From Lytechinus pictus (taxonomy: Eukaryota; Echinodermata; Echinoidea; Temnopleuroida; Toxopneustidae): 64,000 nt of DNA. This document shows positions 24,901 to 39,900 of this stretch, one piece after another. A program made the position numbers and the translations under genes. The stretch's first letter is position 1. The number at the start of each line of letters is the position of its first letter. The DNA is taken from the NCBI RefSeq assembly GCF_037042905.1, contig NC_087251.1, forward strand, positions 32,777,001 through 32,841,000, in the 5' to 3' direction. The notes under the pieces were generated by a model. It made no database searches, was not told the DNA's origin, and saw nothing but the letters and a program-made list of their open reading frames with translations.

Positions 24901-27900
24901 TTGAAAATTTATGGATCTAGTTCATGAAACTTGGACATAAGATTAATCAAGTATTAGTGAACATCCTGCCTGAGTTTCAGGTCACATGACCAAGGTCAAA
25001 GATTAATTTAGGGTCAATGAACTTTGGCCAAGTTGGGGGTATTTGTTGAATTACCATCATAACTTTGAAAATTTACGGATCTAGTTCATGAAACTTGGAC
25101 ATTAGGTTAATCAAGTACCACTGAATATCCTGTGCGAGTTTCAGGTCACATGACCGTGGTCAATGGTCATTTAAGGTCAATGAACTTTGGCCGTGTTGGG
25201 GGTATTTGTTAACTTACCATCCTAACTCTGAAAGTTTATGGACCTAGTTCATAAAACTTGGACATAAGAGTAATCAAGTATCACTGAGCATCCTGTACGA
25301 GTTTCAGGTCACATGACCATGGTCAAAGGTCATAAAAGGTCACTGAACTTTGGCCATGTTAGGGGTACTTGTTGAACTACCATCCTAACTCTGAAAGTTT
25401 ATGGATCTAGTTCATAAAACTTGGGATATAAGAGTAATCAAGTATCACTGAACATCCCCTGTGAGTTTCAGGTCACAAAACAAAGGTCAGTTAAGGTCAA
25501 TAAACTTAGGCCATGTTGGGGTAATTGTTGAATTGCCATCATAACTTTGAAAGTTTATGGATAGAGTGAATGAAATGTGGACATGGGTGTAGTTGACAAG
25601 TCTTAAGTCACCGTTCAAATGTCATTTATGGTCAATGAACGTGGTATTATGTCATTATATGAATGGTGTTTTTGTGAATGATTATTTTATAGTAGTTTTC
25701 AAAGTTAGCACTGCTGCTATATTAAATCGCGTAATGCAGGCGAGACTGCCAGAGGCGTTCCACTTGTTTCTTAGTTAAATTTGGTTGCCTCTAATGATAT
25801 GATCCTGTTTGTTGCTGCCATATTTACTTCTTTGCCCAGCTTGCCCCTTGTCCCAACTTAGAAGGGTTGAGGTGTAAACAAATATGGCTGCCTGCACCAA
25901 ATTGGGTGATATCGTAACATAAGAGGGAGATAAATTCAATACATTCATAAATTCAATGAAAACAAAAATATCATACTCACAGATTGTCTTTTAATAGTTT
26001 ATATTTATTTGAGGTTTCAAATTTAATACCATGTGTAACCTAAAAATCAATCATGAAGTTTATTAGATCAAAACTAGATTAGAGTTTTCATTAATTTTTC
26101 ATAGGTGCCCTGATTAAAAAATAAAAAAAGTGATACACAAACAAATGGTCCCAAGAATACAACATTAGATTTACAATTTTATTAAAGCTAGGATGTCTTT
26201 ATCCTACTTAAATAGACTCCAATCTTGTATTATTGACCTATCCTGTTTTTTTCTCTTGCAGGATTATGCCAAGGTAGTACATGAAAAGAAGATGCTCCCA
26301 TTCCCATGTGGTGATGAAGATTTAGACTATAAGCTAGGTATTAAAGACAGAGGCCCGTATTCTGAAGTCAGGTTTAACCATGGTCTAACTCTGTGCTAAA
26401 ACCATGGGGAGCCAAAGATTAAAAAATTCTGTTTATATTGTATATTTCTTAGGTTTACTATTTTGTTTCCTTTTGCTTTCATAAGGAAGAAATAATGCTT
26501 CAAAATACATCAGTTATTATTCCGAGACAATTATGAATAATTTGGGTGGCATGTGAGCTAATAAATTGAATGTGTACTGTTTGGGATTTGTTCCCCAATT
26601 GGCTTTCCATAGTTTAACCACGACTTTAAACCAAGGTTTAATTGAAATTAAAGTTCAGAATACGGGCTTGAGAGTTTTGTGCCTTTGATATTTTTACTTC
26701 CACCAGTGTAGGGGTAAGAGTATGTAATGACAGATCTATTCATATTTTTTCCTGAACAGTGAAGGGGGGGGGGAGAAAATCATGATATAATGGCTATTCT
26801 TTAGATGGGATTATGAAAATTATTCTACAAACACCTTCATATTTTTTCTCTTAAAAAAAAAAAAAATTCAGTTTTAAATAGGTTTGTACTGTTTCTCTCG
26901 TATTGTACATGACAGCATTTGCCCTTGCAATGATGAATACTGGGCGAGAGGAGATGGCCATTGACATTCTATCTGCCCTCATCAAGCAGAACCCTAAGTT
27001 TGTCGGGGCGTATCATGCTAGAGCAGTGGGATATGCAAGAAGAGGCATTCAGGTAAGATTCATGCTCTTCCATTTTTTTATTCATTTATTTATTCATTTA
27101 TTTTTTGGGGAAGGGGAATAACCAGCGTTTTCAAAGCTCAAATACAAATTCCAGATTCTGAATCCCAGTTTACTAAAATTTAGTCTCATTAGTCTCGTGC
27201 TTGAGCGCTTATATGAGCAGTCAGCTTACAAAGCCTGGGTAATGATAGCATGCGCTTTGTATCCTCAGGCAAAAATCACAATATAAAATCCAGCTATTAT
27301 TATTATTTCCTGGAATCTTTAAGTTTATTTTTATACAAAAATCTGAGAATAATGCAGCGAGACTGAACCTAGGCCTAATGACCCCCAAAAAAGTCAAGGC
27401 ATGTAAGACCTCTTTTGTACACACACTTCCTACAGTAGGGACTAAATCTCTTTTGCAACTGTGTAGACAAATTTTTAGCCACATAACCAGGCAGATAATT
27501 CTACAAAATAACATGAATATTGTAACTTGTTACATTTTCAATTATTATGTGATTTTAAGTTTTTGATTTCCCATAATTTCTTGAAGTGTTTTCATCTCCC
27601 CAAGATTACCTGGAGATGATTCAGACTTCCCAGGATTTAAGAAATTTCCCGGGGTTAAGCTTTATAGCCCACTTCGTTTTCACACTATGTTTTAGCAAAG
27701 TGGGCTAGCACGGTAAATAGTACGGTACTATCTGGCCCTGCAAAAAAGCAGGGTTAGCCGGCTTATTGTGGTGCTAGCACCACAATTGCGGTGCTAAGAG
27801 ATGCAGTGTGAAACGAAACCGGGCTAAGGAAAAGTGGGGCTAAGCAATAGCCAATCACAGAAGTCGAAATTGCACGTTAATCACACTCTGTATGGTAAAA

Positions 27901-30900
27901 TCATCAATATTCATGAGCTGTGGGATAGTCCGGGGTTAAGGCGTTAACCCCGGCTAAGCAGATAGTATGGGGTTAAGAAAGACAGTGTAAATCCAAAAAA
28001 AGATAGTATGGGGTTAAGGATAGTCCGGGGTTAAGGATAGTATGGGGTTAAGGAAATGCAATGTGAAAAGCATATATGTGTATGTGTCTGGGTGGAAGTG
28101 GGATGAACCAATAAATATACCAGAGATATCTTGTTTTCCCTGCTCTTGTAATTGAGCATCAGGGAAGTTTTGTTTTTATAGGGAATTGCTATGCTGATTC
28201 CAAAGTGTTGAAATAACTTTTGACTTTAGTGTGTTGATCCCCGTTTTTCCTATCCATGTTGTTAAGCAGGGGAGTATACATGTATGTGAGTGGCCATATT
28301 GTGTGTGTACTTGGTGCCTGAATACTCACCCCCCCCCCAAAAAAAAAAAGCAATATTTTGAAACTCTCCTGGAGGCTCGCAGCACTTGGTGCAACAGTAT
28401 ACCTTACTGAACAGGTATACAGAATATCACAAGGAGTTTGCTTTGTTACATCTAGGCCTAATGATTTCCTGCAGTGAAAAAAAAAAAAAAAGTGGGTGCG
28501 AAGGGCGATTAGACCTTGAAAATTTTTGAAATAGCCACCACGAACAAAAAAAGAACCATAATCAAATAATCTTTTAAGCAGCCCTCACAAACGGAATTTT
28601 AATGTCTACAGTTATTTCCGGTTCACAGTTATAAAGGAATTCGAATCTAAATATCAACTTGTTGAGTGTGTGCATTGTTTCTGAACCATTATGTTGTTAA
28701 TGTTATTAGGTTAACTGTCTGTAATGTGCATTCCTATGTATGTATTAATTCATTCATAATAATGTTTAAAAAAACAACAACTATTAAATAGAATCCTATA
28801 TATCCCAACATTTGTAAACAGTAGTATTGTTTAAATGAAAAGGTGAATCACCAGTCAACAAGTACATGTACAGTATTACTAGAGAGGTTTGTCATTACTA
28901 TTGTTTACCATGATTCACCGTGTACAGCTGTGAGAAGAGTCCAGCTGTTCACCTCTATATGTTAATATTACTTAACAAAAACACCTGGCATGAGAACAAG
29001 AATTGTATTTAATTTTTTTTTCAACAAGAGCACTGTATTGGGTTACTACCATTTATCTAGTGTTTTATTCATTTGTTTGCCGATGGAAATTTTGTAGTTT
29101 TCTTTACCTGTACACTATACCAATAGAAGCAAGCAATACAATCAAGTTTTATACCCCCTGACACCTATCTTTAAAAAAATACATGCATTGATCAGATTGC
29201 GGACTGTGATACTAGCAATTCAATGAAATTAAAAAAAAAATCAAAATTTTACTACTACTCACATACCTATTGAAATCCAATTGAAAATGACATAGTGTTT
29301 GTTGTTCAAACTCAATCTTGTTCATCATTTTTGCATATAGTAAGATTGATTTATTTCATTCAAAGTATAATTGATTAATAAAGAAATGTATTAAGCACTG
29401 AACATTATCCACTGTGAAGAGTCCCGAAGTTGCTACTTGTAATAGCCATCATTAGTCCGGTAATAGCACATTAGCCATCCTATTGCGCAAGCATCTCAAG
29501 AAATAAATATTCATGCAAGCCACCCATTTACTTACTACCCTGGGTCGTAAATGCAGCATAATGTGTATGACTTTCTGATAGAAGTAAAATTAATGTACAG
29601 GGCTTATATAAATCCAAGGCCATTGAAGGCTATTGCCTGGATACCCTGTTAAAGGGATACTCTTGGCTGAAAATAATTATATCTAAAAAAATAGAGTGAA
29701 ATTCACCAAATAAAATGCTGAAAGTTTCATCAAAATCTGATAACAAATAAAGTTAATGACTCTGGGGCCCGTAATCTGAACTCAGGTTTAAATTAAAGCC
29801 TGGTACAAAGTTGTGGTTTAACTATGGAGAGCCAAAATTGGGCTACAAATCTCTATTTTTGTAGTACATGTTCAATGTATTAACTGTTATGACACTCATA
29901 TCAATTATAACAGTCTCAGAATGATAACTGAAATACCTTCTTCATTATAAAAGCAAAGGGAAGCAAAATAGTAAATATAAGAAATATACAATATAAGCAG
30001 AAATTTTGAGTTTTTGGCTCCGCATAATTTTAGCACAAAGTTAGACCGTGGTCTGTTAAAGTTAAACCTGATTTCAGAATACGGGCCTTAAAGTTAAGCA
30101 ATATTTTGTGGAAACAGTCAGGCCTAATGAGAGATAACCTAAGAAGTGATTGGATATTGAGAGTATAAAAGTAATAATGAGAATGCAATTCATCAAGCAC
30201 TCGATTCCCACTTCCCACGCTCAGGGCACTAATTACCATTATTACCCTGGCTTTAGAGTGTTGTATGTGCTCTTATATTGCATTAACAACAGAAAGAAAG
30301 AACAAGGGACAAAGGCTGTCTGGAAAATACAATACAATCAAGTGGTAAAAAGAAAGAACACAAAATCCTAGTCAGCATTCAATATTATACTGATTCCTCT
30401 TCCCCTTTATATTACATGCAAGTGAAGGGGGGGGGGGGGCTTCATTCATCCATGTGTTGATCTTATTCAATATTACCTTAGTGCGGGGCATTTGCAGGTC
30501 ACTTGCCAGGGGTGAAGGCAATGGGGAATTATTATTTCCCATAAATGACTGCTTTTTATAATGCTAAGAAAAATATGATGAATTTATTTAGTGTAGCCAT
30601 ACATTATACTGTGTTTGGTATTCATGTTTATTTTACTATACACAAAATAATGATAATAGATAATACTAATACTACTACTACTACTAATAATAATAATGAT
30701 AATAATGATGGTAATGATAATAATGATAATAATTAATAATAATAATAATAATGCTAAAATTAATAATAATAATAATAATAATGATAATAATAATATATAG
30801 GATTAATATAGCAGCATTTTCATTTTGATTAAATGCTCAATGATCTACTTAAATGAGCTACAAAGTTTAGTATTCTATAATGTAGATGATTAACGAATAA

Positions 30901-33900
30901 AAAATGCCATAATTGGGGAAAAATGAACACACGAAAGAGTATACTGAAAGGAAGATAACCCCAAAGGATACGGTATGGGAGGCACACAAGTCATGCAGAA
31001 CAAGGACGAGAGACAGTGATAGAGGAAGAAAGGAGATGAGAGAGATCTAGAATACAAGCACAAAACAGGATGTGAATAAAAAGGGAAATACCCTCTCCCT
31101 CTCACCCCCCCAAAAAAAAGCAAAGAGAGAAAAATGGGTAACGAGGAATAAAGATACCCGAGAAAGAGAGATGAAGGAGGGGGAAGGGGGTAGGGACATA
31201 ACTTTCTTCTGTGATGGTGATAATTGTACTCCTGTTTCAATTAATTCAATTTTAATTTTAATTCAATTTTAGGTCCCGAAATCAATCACAGGTCTTGCAA
31301 CCTATTGTGATTGATTTTTGACCCCATTTGCTCAACCAAACTATAACTTCATTTCCTTTCCAAAATTTTGTATTGATTTTTATGATTGAAATTGAACAAC
31401 TTTTTTTTAATTTTTGTTACAATTGTGTTTGTGTTTTTGTTTTTTTGTTCTGATTTTTGTTCTGTTTTGTTATTCTTTGTGTTTGTTTGTATATTGCACA
31501 GCCTCTCTGAAAACCAGTCATTGGCTTATCAAGGGCTTTTTATTGTGTTTAAATAAAATCAATAAAATCAAATCAAATCAAATTATCCATGATATGTTGA
31601 ATATTACTTCTGTATGATTTTAATTCTCAGCACCCTATGAATGCTGCACTGGCTATACAAGACTTCACCAGGGTGATTGAAATCAGTCCTAAAGATCCAA
31701 TCGGATGGGAAAAGAGAGCGGAGGTAAGCTATGAGATTGGAACCTCATTTCTTATTTCCACTTAAAACCTAATAATTGCGACATTGATTTGTCTCGGCAA
31801 TAGTTATGAAAGCTGTTTTTTTTAACTGATGTACCCAGTACATGTAATTAGGAAGTCTCCTTGAGGTTGTCCAGTATTTCTGGTTAGAAGTCGGCATCAT
31901 TTGCTTCCTTCTTCAGACATATTACTGCATACCTGCCTTATGTTCCTATTGAGTGGGAACATTGCTATTTTAACCTGTATGTTCCTACTCTCTGAAAATT
32001 TTGCGTTGTGATTTAGGAAAATTAGAAGGATGTTCCTATTTCGAGTAGTTTCTAAAGCAATTGGATCCTATTTCTTGGCTGTCAGCGTTGCCAGATATGT
32101 AATCCTTTTACATGTATGCACAAAATATTTACCAGAGCATGCAATGATAATAGCAATACGATAACAGTGCTAGTGTAATGTAATAATGATAATGATAAAT
32201 GGTATTTTATTCTGTCTCTGGGCAGGTCTTTTCAACACAAGGAAGGAATCGAGAAGCATATGGCGATATATCAAAAGCACTTGACTTACGGCCTACAGCC
32301 AAACTATACAAGTACCGAGGTTACATGATGTTTAAAGAGGAGGTATGTCATATTTGATAAACCTATCAATAAATTTGATAGAGGCTTCATTTACATCCAA
32401 TTGGCAAATTTGTTTGATTGATATTCATTTCTAGGAATTTTAGTTATTCTCCAGGTCTTATGGAAAGTAATGATGTAAATTACATTTCATTATAAGATGA
32501 AGGACAGATGTAACAGGGTATTGTAAGATGGCCATTTGAATGGAACTTTGGTAATGTAAAAAAAAAAGGATAGAAAGATGTTTTGTTGCCAACAAGCTTG
32601 GCGAAAAATAACGCTTTCATTAATTGTGTGGGAAATATAATTCCTATAATTTATATGATTGCCCTGGTAATTGGATGAGGCTGTTGTTAAAAGAGACAAG
32701 GTTTGCTATTATAATATTTGAGACTTATTTGAATCAAATTTGCTCTAATAAACTGAATATATTTTAAGTTATTTACTTCAAGATTGTATTATGAGCTCAA
32801 TTTCATTTCAGCTAGAGCCTCATTCCCACTTTCATGCGAGCCGTTACGAACGCCACGATTGGCCTTTCGAAACTGATCGCAAATTTGTTTTAGAATATTA
32901 GAATTTTTCATACAATCAATACGATTGCCACGGCTGACGAGATATGATCTTATATGATCACTACAATTACTCCACGATAAAGACCACGGATTCAATTGTG
33001 GTGCAAATCGTGATGGTGGGAACTAGATCTAACAAAGTTGTTAATTGGCCATCTCTCCCAGTACTAACCTTCTTATCCAAAGGTCAAGTCCACCCCCCAA
33101 AAAAAGTTGATTTAAATAAATACAGAAAGATCAAACATGAATAACGCTGAAAACTTCATCAAAATCGGATGTAAAATAAGAAAGTTATGACATTTTAAAG
33201 TTTCGCTTATTTTTCACCAACAGTTCTATGCTCAACTCAGTGATATGCAAATGAGAGAGTCGATGATGTCACTATTTCTTTTGTTATTTATTGTTTGAAT
33301 TGTACAATATTTCATTTTTTACAGATTTGACAAGAAGGACCTACTTGACTGAACCATATAGTATTAAACAATGCTCATTCCACATGATCAGCAAGGAATT
33401 AATCGTTGTATTACTTGACAATGAGGAGAAAATTAGAATATTTCATGTAATAAAATATAACAGAAATAATTAATGGATGACATCATCAGTCTCCTTATTT
33501 GCATACCGAGCAGGGTGTGCATATAACTGTTTTGTGAAATTAAGCGAAAATCCAAAATGTCATAACTTTTTTATTCTATATCCGATTTTGATGAAATTTT
33601 CAGTGTTTTGCTTCGTGGATTTTTCTCTTTTTATTTAAAACAACTTTTTGTTGGGGTAGACTTGTCCTTTAAATAGCGTAAGAGCCATCTCTCCTAGTAC
33701 TAACCTTCTTATTCAAATGTTGATGATTCCTACTCAAAACATGTATTGCCCATTTATAGCTGACTCTTAGAGTGGTTGTTTTGAGCAAACAAAAATATTT
33801 GTAGTCTTCTATATCATTGAACATCTTAGAAATCTCTGTCAAAGCCCTTGCCTTCATTAATGATATAGTAATAATATTATTCCCCTTTTATATAGCAGTT

Positions 33901-36900
33901 ATCATATCAGTAGACCTACAATATCTCTAAAACACTGTACAGATATGCCCACATACATTGTATGCACAATACAATGCCCACATTCATTGTATGCACAATA
34001 TTCCCTCCCTGGGGATTTACACCTGTGGAGCTCTATGGCCTAGTGGATTAGTTTTCTTACTTTGAAACAAAGGGTCATGGGTTCGAATCCCAGCCATGGC
34101 GTAATTTCCTTCAGCAAGGAATTCATCTACGTTGTGCTGCACTCAACCCAGGTGAGATGAATGGGTACCTGGCAGGAATTTATTCCTTGAAATGCCACGG
34201 CGCTGTAAAAGGCTGCGGGGCTACAGCCAGGGTAATAATATCCAAGTCCTTTGGAAGCCCATAGGAACGTTATAACATAATGTGATATGCGCTATACAAG
34301 AACTGCATTATTATTATTACAGCTTTTATCAAAATGACTTCTATTAAAAAACCCCACCATTTTAGTTATGTCTGCCTACTGAAACAATCCTTGCATTCTT
34401 ATATGCAGAAAAAAAGATTATTGCACTATTTTATCATTACTTGATATTTTATGTTTTGTTTTCAACTTCCTCGTAGAAATATGTAGCAGCAACCAAGGAT
34501 TTGATGGAATCAGTTCAAAAAGATCAGACACAATTAGACGTTGTTCATCTACTGGCAATATCCTTATATCATCAAGGAAAATTACATGTATGTATTGGAA
34601 GTATTACATTCATTGTGCTGTGTCTTTTATTAATTAGGAGAAGGCTTTGTGCGGGGATGATGTGTTTATAAAGCCTTGCAGAGTAATAATGATTATCAAT
34701 GCCATTAGCCCTTTAGAGCAGTGTTTCAACAGATCCAAAACAAATTTCCCAAAACTGAATCTCAAATTTTCTGAAATTCAAAGACATTTCCTAGAATTTT
34801 CAATTTTTGTTTTTTAACAAAAGTCAGATATTATTGAAGGGAACCCAAACTGGGTCCAAGTGACCAAAATCAAGGAATTCAACCTTTTCTGTTTTCAAAA
34901 TAGCAACAAAATTACATAATGCGAGTGTGGAATGCGAGCAGAAAACGTTGAGTATGAGTAATGCATGTGGCAAACAATTCTTTGAATATAACATGAATAT
35001 TGAAAGTTGTTACGTTTAATTGTAGTTTAATTGTAATTGTCTGAATTTCCTGGAATTTTTTCATTTCCCGAAAATTACCTGAAAATGATCCGGATTTCCC
35101 GGAATTCAGGAAAACCCTAATATTTTTTTTTCTTGTTCATGAAATTAGAGATCGGTATACTGTAAGAGATGAAATAGACATGAGATAAATAGAAATTACA
35201 TCAAGAGATATTCTATGGGAATGTGGCTGAAATTATAAAGATAAAAGAGCTCTAAACCTTTGTATATTATTAGCAAAATAACACTATTCAATAGATACAA
35301 TTTTGATTTCAAGAAAAGAGGAAACACACATACATAGACATTGCAATTTTCCTATGTTTAATGTTAAGTACAGAATTGAATTTTCTCTCATGTACAGTCT
35401 TAATGTTTATAGAAATTGTGATTTCATTATTTTTTTCTTGTTTACCAAGGTTTCAGTATAAAGAATAGAATGAATTTGTGTGTTGATGCTCATAATCACA
35501 ATTTTTTTTGTTGATACTGAAAGGAGCTGAAGTTTCTGTTGTGTAAGGGATATTCCTCTTCCTGTTTTATACATGACATTGTGAACTCTATCGGGAATCA
35601 AAACACTTAGTAATCACCAGTAAAATCACTAGTAAAAACCAAGTAATCACCGGGGGCCCTATTCATAAATCCCGAATGAGTCTAGTTATCAGCCAATTGC
35701 GTAGACCGCAATACCAATTAGGTGATTAGTAGACTCATTAAAGGTTTTATGAATATATGGTCCCTGGTATGTGCACTTTCCATTATGGTGAAAAGATGGA
35801 AATATAAAGATGAAAAATGCTGAAGGTTTATGCCAATTTGGAAGGCCTATTAGTTGATGGTTTGTATCTAGAACAAGGACATGCAAATTTTATGATGTAT
35901 GGAGTATGCATCCAGACTGTATGTCTAACTTTATCTATTAATTTTGTAAGCCTATGGTTATTCATTAGCCTTCTGTATGAATTATGTATACCACCCGGTT
36001 GGTATTCTGCTAATTAAACCTAGGTTTAACCCTGGTCTAAACTAGAATTTCAAAACCACACTTCTATTGTAGACCGACTTCATTATATTTCTTCATATTC
36101 ATGACAATTATAGTATACCAATTCATTGAAATTCTTTATATTTTCGTGTTATTCCCATTTCACAACTTAATTATTTGAGAACCCTTTGCAGCGGGATAAG
36201 AATAATTTTTCATTGGTGAATAAGTTGACAATTGGCACTTCATAATAGTGTCGTGTATAACTGAACCATGACTTTCAGAATACCACCCCATGTGTCTATT
36301 CTTCAGTATGTCTGTCTGCTTTCATGTCTGGTTTTATTTCTGTCTGCTTCTATTTCTGTCTCAGTCTTTCTATATCTGTCTGTCTGTCTGTCTGCCTGTC
36401 TGTCTGTCTGTCTATCTATGTTGTTATCTTTCTCTTCCTATTTATTTTTGTTTTTGTATTTCTCTATACTGGAAATGTGGAGGTTATATACAGTCCGTAA
36501 AGTAGGGACAGTGATTTTCCATTTAAAAAAATGGCCTTTACCATTTCAGAAAATCTTAAATTCCGTTTCAGTATGTCTTAAAATGGAAATTCCATTTCCC
36601 CATAGACTGTGTACATGAAAAAGTGATAATTCCGTATACATAGTGATGTGCAACACTCAAGCTAGTTTATTGTCTGAATTATCAATTAATTTATATAACT
36701 CTTTTCTGTTCTTTTATTAGGAAGCTGTGAGAATATTCAAGAAAGCTTTAGAATTAAAACCTGATTACGTTGAAGTATTAAGAAGCTTAGCTCGTGCATA
36801 CAGGTAAGAACAATATATGACCTTGAATGATGAAATGAAATTGTTCCTGTTTGAAGAAGGGGTCTATAGTGCCTTTCTACCTGGCATAGTGGTGTTCTCC

Positions 36901-39900
36901 ACAAAATTATTATTCCCATTTTAAATTTTTTTCTTTATTAGTAGTTTTGTTTATGATTGTAAAAATAAAGAAGTTTATTTCATAACTAATTATGAATTTC
37001 CCTCCTGGTTTGCAGGGATTAAACCACATTTAAAACTTCAATTTTGTTTCTATTACTATCAAATGACTTATATGCTCTTTTCTGAATCAATTGTTTCTGA
37101 TATGGGTTTTTGAACTTTTGTTATTTGTCATCTGTCTTTTCATCAAACATATGTTAATTTAGTATCTGATTTTGTTGTCAAATTTGAATTCTGGATTATG
37201 TGCCATTTATCCTCTCATTTAGTAAGATAAATTAAGGAGATTGCTATTTTATCTGTTTTATGTTGATGTCATTTTGTTAAAGAAATAAATAAGTTAAGGA
37301 GATTGCAATTTTATCTGTTTTATTTTGATGTTATTTCAATGACACAGGGAGCTAGGTGATTATGAAAATGCCTTGGATAGCTTTAACAAGGCTCTCCACT
37401 ATAGTCCACATCATATACAGTCTATACAACAGAGAGGGTCATTGCACTATCATGCCGGAAAACCCAAGGAAGCACTCAAAGACTTCCAGGTATTAAACAT
37501 GTTCCTATGTTAGGTGTATGTCAGAATTGGTACTTTGTAGAGTAAGGTGTTTAGATGCTAGGTGTGTGTAAGATAATGGTGCTTTGTGGAGTAAGGTGAA
37601 ACATGTTACATTTAGGTATGTGTATTAAGATATTGGTGCTTTGTGGAGTAAGGTGTTTATATGTTAAATGTAGGTGTGTGAAAGATTTTGGTGCTTTGTA
37701 GAGTAAGGTGTTTCTATGTTTGGTGTGTGTAAGATAATGGTGCGTTGTGGAGTAAGGTGTTCATATATCAAGTGAAAAAGGTAAGGAGCTTATTGATGTT
37801 TCATAGTGTCAGGTGTTAAAGTGTTAAGATGTAATTGAAGATGTAAGATCGTGCATCCATATCAGTTTACATTATATTGTGTTGATATATTAATTGGTTG
37901 TTAGGATGCCTAAGATATTGAGATACTATAATCTTATATGGTGTATGAGAGAAATGTGTTTCTTTCATGTCTATCAGTGATGAAATGTGTGAAATGAGAA
38001 GAAATTTTATTAGGAGCAATTTATTTTTGTTTCAGTCGTTTGAGCTCCACCTATTGGTAAATTTCCATTTATATAGGTCTATATTATATTGGATTATTTG
38101 TCATTATTTGTTTGGCTATGCATTTGCTGACTTTTGTAAAGAAACATGTATGTCTTTCATGACATCAGAATGAATGCAGGGCCATGTTGCATAAAAATTA
38201 CTATTATGGTATCTTTACCTCTCTTTTCCATCGAATTCCTGAATTTGATTAGCTGTTGAGCATTGTTGCCACGGTAGTTGCCATTGGAAGAAAAAGTTAC
38301 CATAATAGGCAATAGGCCCATGATCTTTCTATTACTATGTTATCTATTCAAAACTTCTCTTAAAAACCATCATAGTCTACCGCATAAATCATATGATTAA
38401 TTTTCCCATCCTTTTCTCTTTGACTTTGAAGTATTGCCTGAGAGTGTACCCAACCAACGAGGTATGCCGGTACATGAAAGGTCTTTGCCTGGTTTCCATA
38501 GGGCAGTATTACGATGCTGTGAGAACCATTACCAAACTCATGATACAGAAACACATCACGGCTGACTTCCTGGAGTATGAACAGGTCAAATATATCAGAG
38601 GTGAGTAAGGAGAGATGGCCATGTCTGCATGGGTTTTATGTAATCTTGATTATGATGATGATGAGAATAATACCACCACCACCACCAACAACAACAAAAC
38701 CAGCACCAACAATGATGATGGTAGTGATGGTGGTGGTGGTGATGAGGATGTAACTTATAAAGTGCCAAATCCACCCTGCAGGGTGCTCAAGGTACATAGA
38801 GCATTAAGAATTAAATATAAAGGTTTAAACCCATATACAATTCATCAAGTCTTCAAGAAAGCTGATCAACGGAAGAGATCTAAAGCATTGTGTCTTCTTC
38901 ATTTGAAATGGAATGATATGAAATATAACAAACCGTGATTTTTAATCAGTGGAAAGACTAATATTTAAATGATTACTGATAAACATATGCTTTTGCAGCC
39001 GCTATTTCCCATTGTTCAAATTGTTGCATATATTATTAGTGTTGCGCAAAAGTGCCATCACCATGAGCAATGATTGATGGAGAACTCAGCTTTGTTAAGT
39101 GATTGACTTTTGACTAATCCTGTAGCAAGATCATTAGAATGGAATGTAGCATATCTGTGAATGTTATAGATATTGCCAGAGTTGATCATATCACTTTCAT
39201 GCATGACAATTTGCACTTTAGTAATATTAATATTGATTATATGACACCTAGATAGATCCTTGTCATTTGATTGGTTGTTTGATATCAGTCGTTCAGCCCA
39301 TTTTACAATGACGTCACCAACCATGCAATATTGGATCCATACGATTTTGTCCATTGCATTCGCGCAACGAGACGCAGGCGCCACCAGTGTTTACAGCGCC
39401 ATTGTTGTATGTATGTGATAACCAATAGACCGAGCTTGCACTGCGTGAGCACACTTTGCATTGAAATTAATGGATTTCATATGAAAAACATTTTTTTTTT
39501 TATGTCATATAAACCAATTAATGAACGTTCTTTTCATTTGTGCAAATGGACAGAATACTTCATGTGGCGAAAGATGAATTGTATGATCCATTCTACGAGG
39601 CGTAGCAGAGTTAAATGGATCATTTCATCTTTCACCTCATTAAGTATTCTGTCCATTGCACTCATAAACATTCATTATTTGTATAATAGAATGAACAGAA
39701 AGATGATCACTTAGTATGCATATATATAGTAGCTTACTATGATTGCATATCTATTTGATTATTTGCATTATAATTAATGTACTTTTGGTCAATACTTTGA
39801 ATGCCAATTACTTGAAATATGGGCCTTGAAAGATGACCTTATTTTCCTTTTGAATTGAATGCATCTACCATCTTGCATCATTTGCTAGAGTTGTCCAGAT

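Noticed and set aside
32812..33025. Possible further MITE (GCCTCATTCCCACTTTCATG ... GATGGTGGGAACTAG)
   Set aside because: The inverted similarity of the ends is short and interrupted; too weak to list as an element.
38615..38938. 107-codon open frame after exon 10
   Set aside because: It is intronic, covers trinucleotide microsatellites (Thr/Asn then Gly/Asp runs), and the gene's phase is satisfied by splicing from 38600 to 39889.
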